DNA from: Brachycybe producta
Lineage: Eukaryota; Arthropoda; Diplopoda; Playtdesmida; Andrognathidae
NCBI GenBank assembly: GCA_036925085.1
Contig: JAUPFP010000008.1
Coordinates: 1,895,957 to 1,959,956 of the forward strand
Direction of reading: 5' to 3'
Length of the DNA stretch: 64,000 nucleotides
Shown here: piece by piece, positions 63,734 to 64,000 of the stretch
How the letters are laid out: each line of letters opens with the position of its first letter
Numbering within the stretch: the first letter of the stretch is position 1
Position numbers and translations under genes: made by a program
The notes under the pieces: model-generated
What the model was told of the DNA's origin: nothing
Database searches by the model: none
Seen by the model: only the letters and a program-made list of their open reading frames with translations

Positions 63734-64000
63734 AATTCCATATTTGTCATCAATTCTTAGCTAAATATATTGCAAACAAATGTTAGGATTATCTTCCTTT
63801 TTTTGAATATTTCTATGTTGTGTTATCATTTAGTTTTTCTCTTGTATATTCTCTTTTATTGCCATAATGTATTTGTGCCGTGTGTGTGTGATCATATTAT
63901 GTCGGTATCAAATATTGTAGAGAATATGGCACAAATACAAGACAAAACAATAAAGTCAATAGAAATTTGAAGTTTTTGAAATGACACAAATAACATCAAT
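63734..64000 (+). other. Mortalin 3' UTR
   Basis: AT-rich sequence after the stop codon, with AATAAA at 63949-63954, about 220 bp downstream. The window ends shortly after. Confidence 0.5.
63949..63954 (+). terminator. Poly(A) signal of mortalin
   Basis: AATAAA in a plausible position after the mortalin stop codon. Confidence 0.55.

Overview
The window is nuclear DNA of an animal. Coding regions are split by short spliceosomal introns (mostly 50-120 bp), intergenic DNA is AT-rich and full of small DNA transposons, and the proteins are metazoan (FGF receptor, laminin, K2P channel, KChIP). An arthropod is the best guess: the muscle myosin regulatory light chain carries the Lys/Ala/Pro-rich N-terminal extension seen in arthropods, and a foldback element holds three copies of the arthropod telomere unit TTAGG. 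This assignment is an inference; I cannot name the species.

Layout. 1-2504: myosin regulatory light chain (minus). 2600-26500: about 24 kb with no supportable gene but many small inverted-repeat elements, microsatellites and two minisatellites. 26582-31951: FGF receptor tyrosine kinase (plus, 15 coding exons). 34158-36339: SMYD5-type SET/MYND protein (plus). 36666-43640: an unusually compact laminin alpha-like chain (plus). 43945-46308: two tandem paralogous small secreted proteins (plus). 47582-48781: two-pore potassium channel (minus). 49904-51700: KChIP-type neuronal calcium sensor (minus). 54136-57394: splicing factor SLU7 (plus). 57558-57881: small acidic secreted protein. 58556-59833: galaxin-like di-cysteine secreted protein. 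60662-63733: mitochondrial Hsp70 (mortalin).

The genes do not form one pathway. Local themes are extracellular matrix and signalling (FGFR, laminin, secreted paralogs, galaxin-like and acidic proteins), potassium excitability (K2P next to KChIP, same strand) and housekeeping (SLU7, mortalin). The two housekeeping genes share perfect TGACGTCA (CRE/ATF) sites upstream of their starts, and mortalin also has two perfect TATCGATA (DRE) sites.

The strongest non-coding signal is the set of non-autonomous DNA transposons. One group has candidate 8-bp target duplications (hAT-like): 8976-9266, 11390-11677, 11701-11948, 16596-17354, 17883-18211, 19146-19607 and 46769-47032. A second group has TTA/TAA duplications and related termini with a CACAC core (PIF/Harbinger-like): 13587-13979, 18699-19073, 21901-23439, 24525-25272 and 32436-32557. 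Two of the hAT-like elements contain a short-unit minisatellite lying between their inverted termini, which explains the longest spurious reading frames in the window.

Exon boundaries were worked out by eye from splice sites, reading frame and family similarity. They close in frame for every gene except the laminin-like gene, where several boundaries are approximate.
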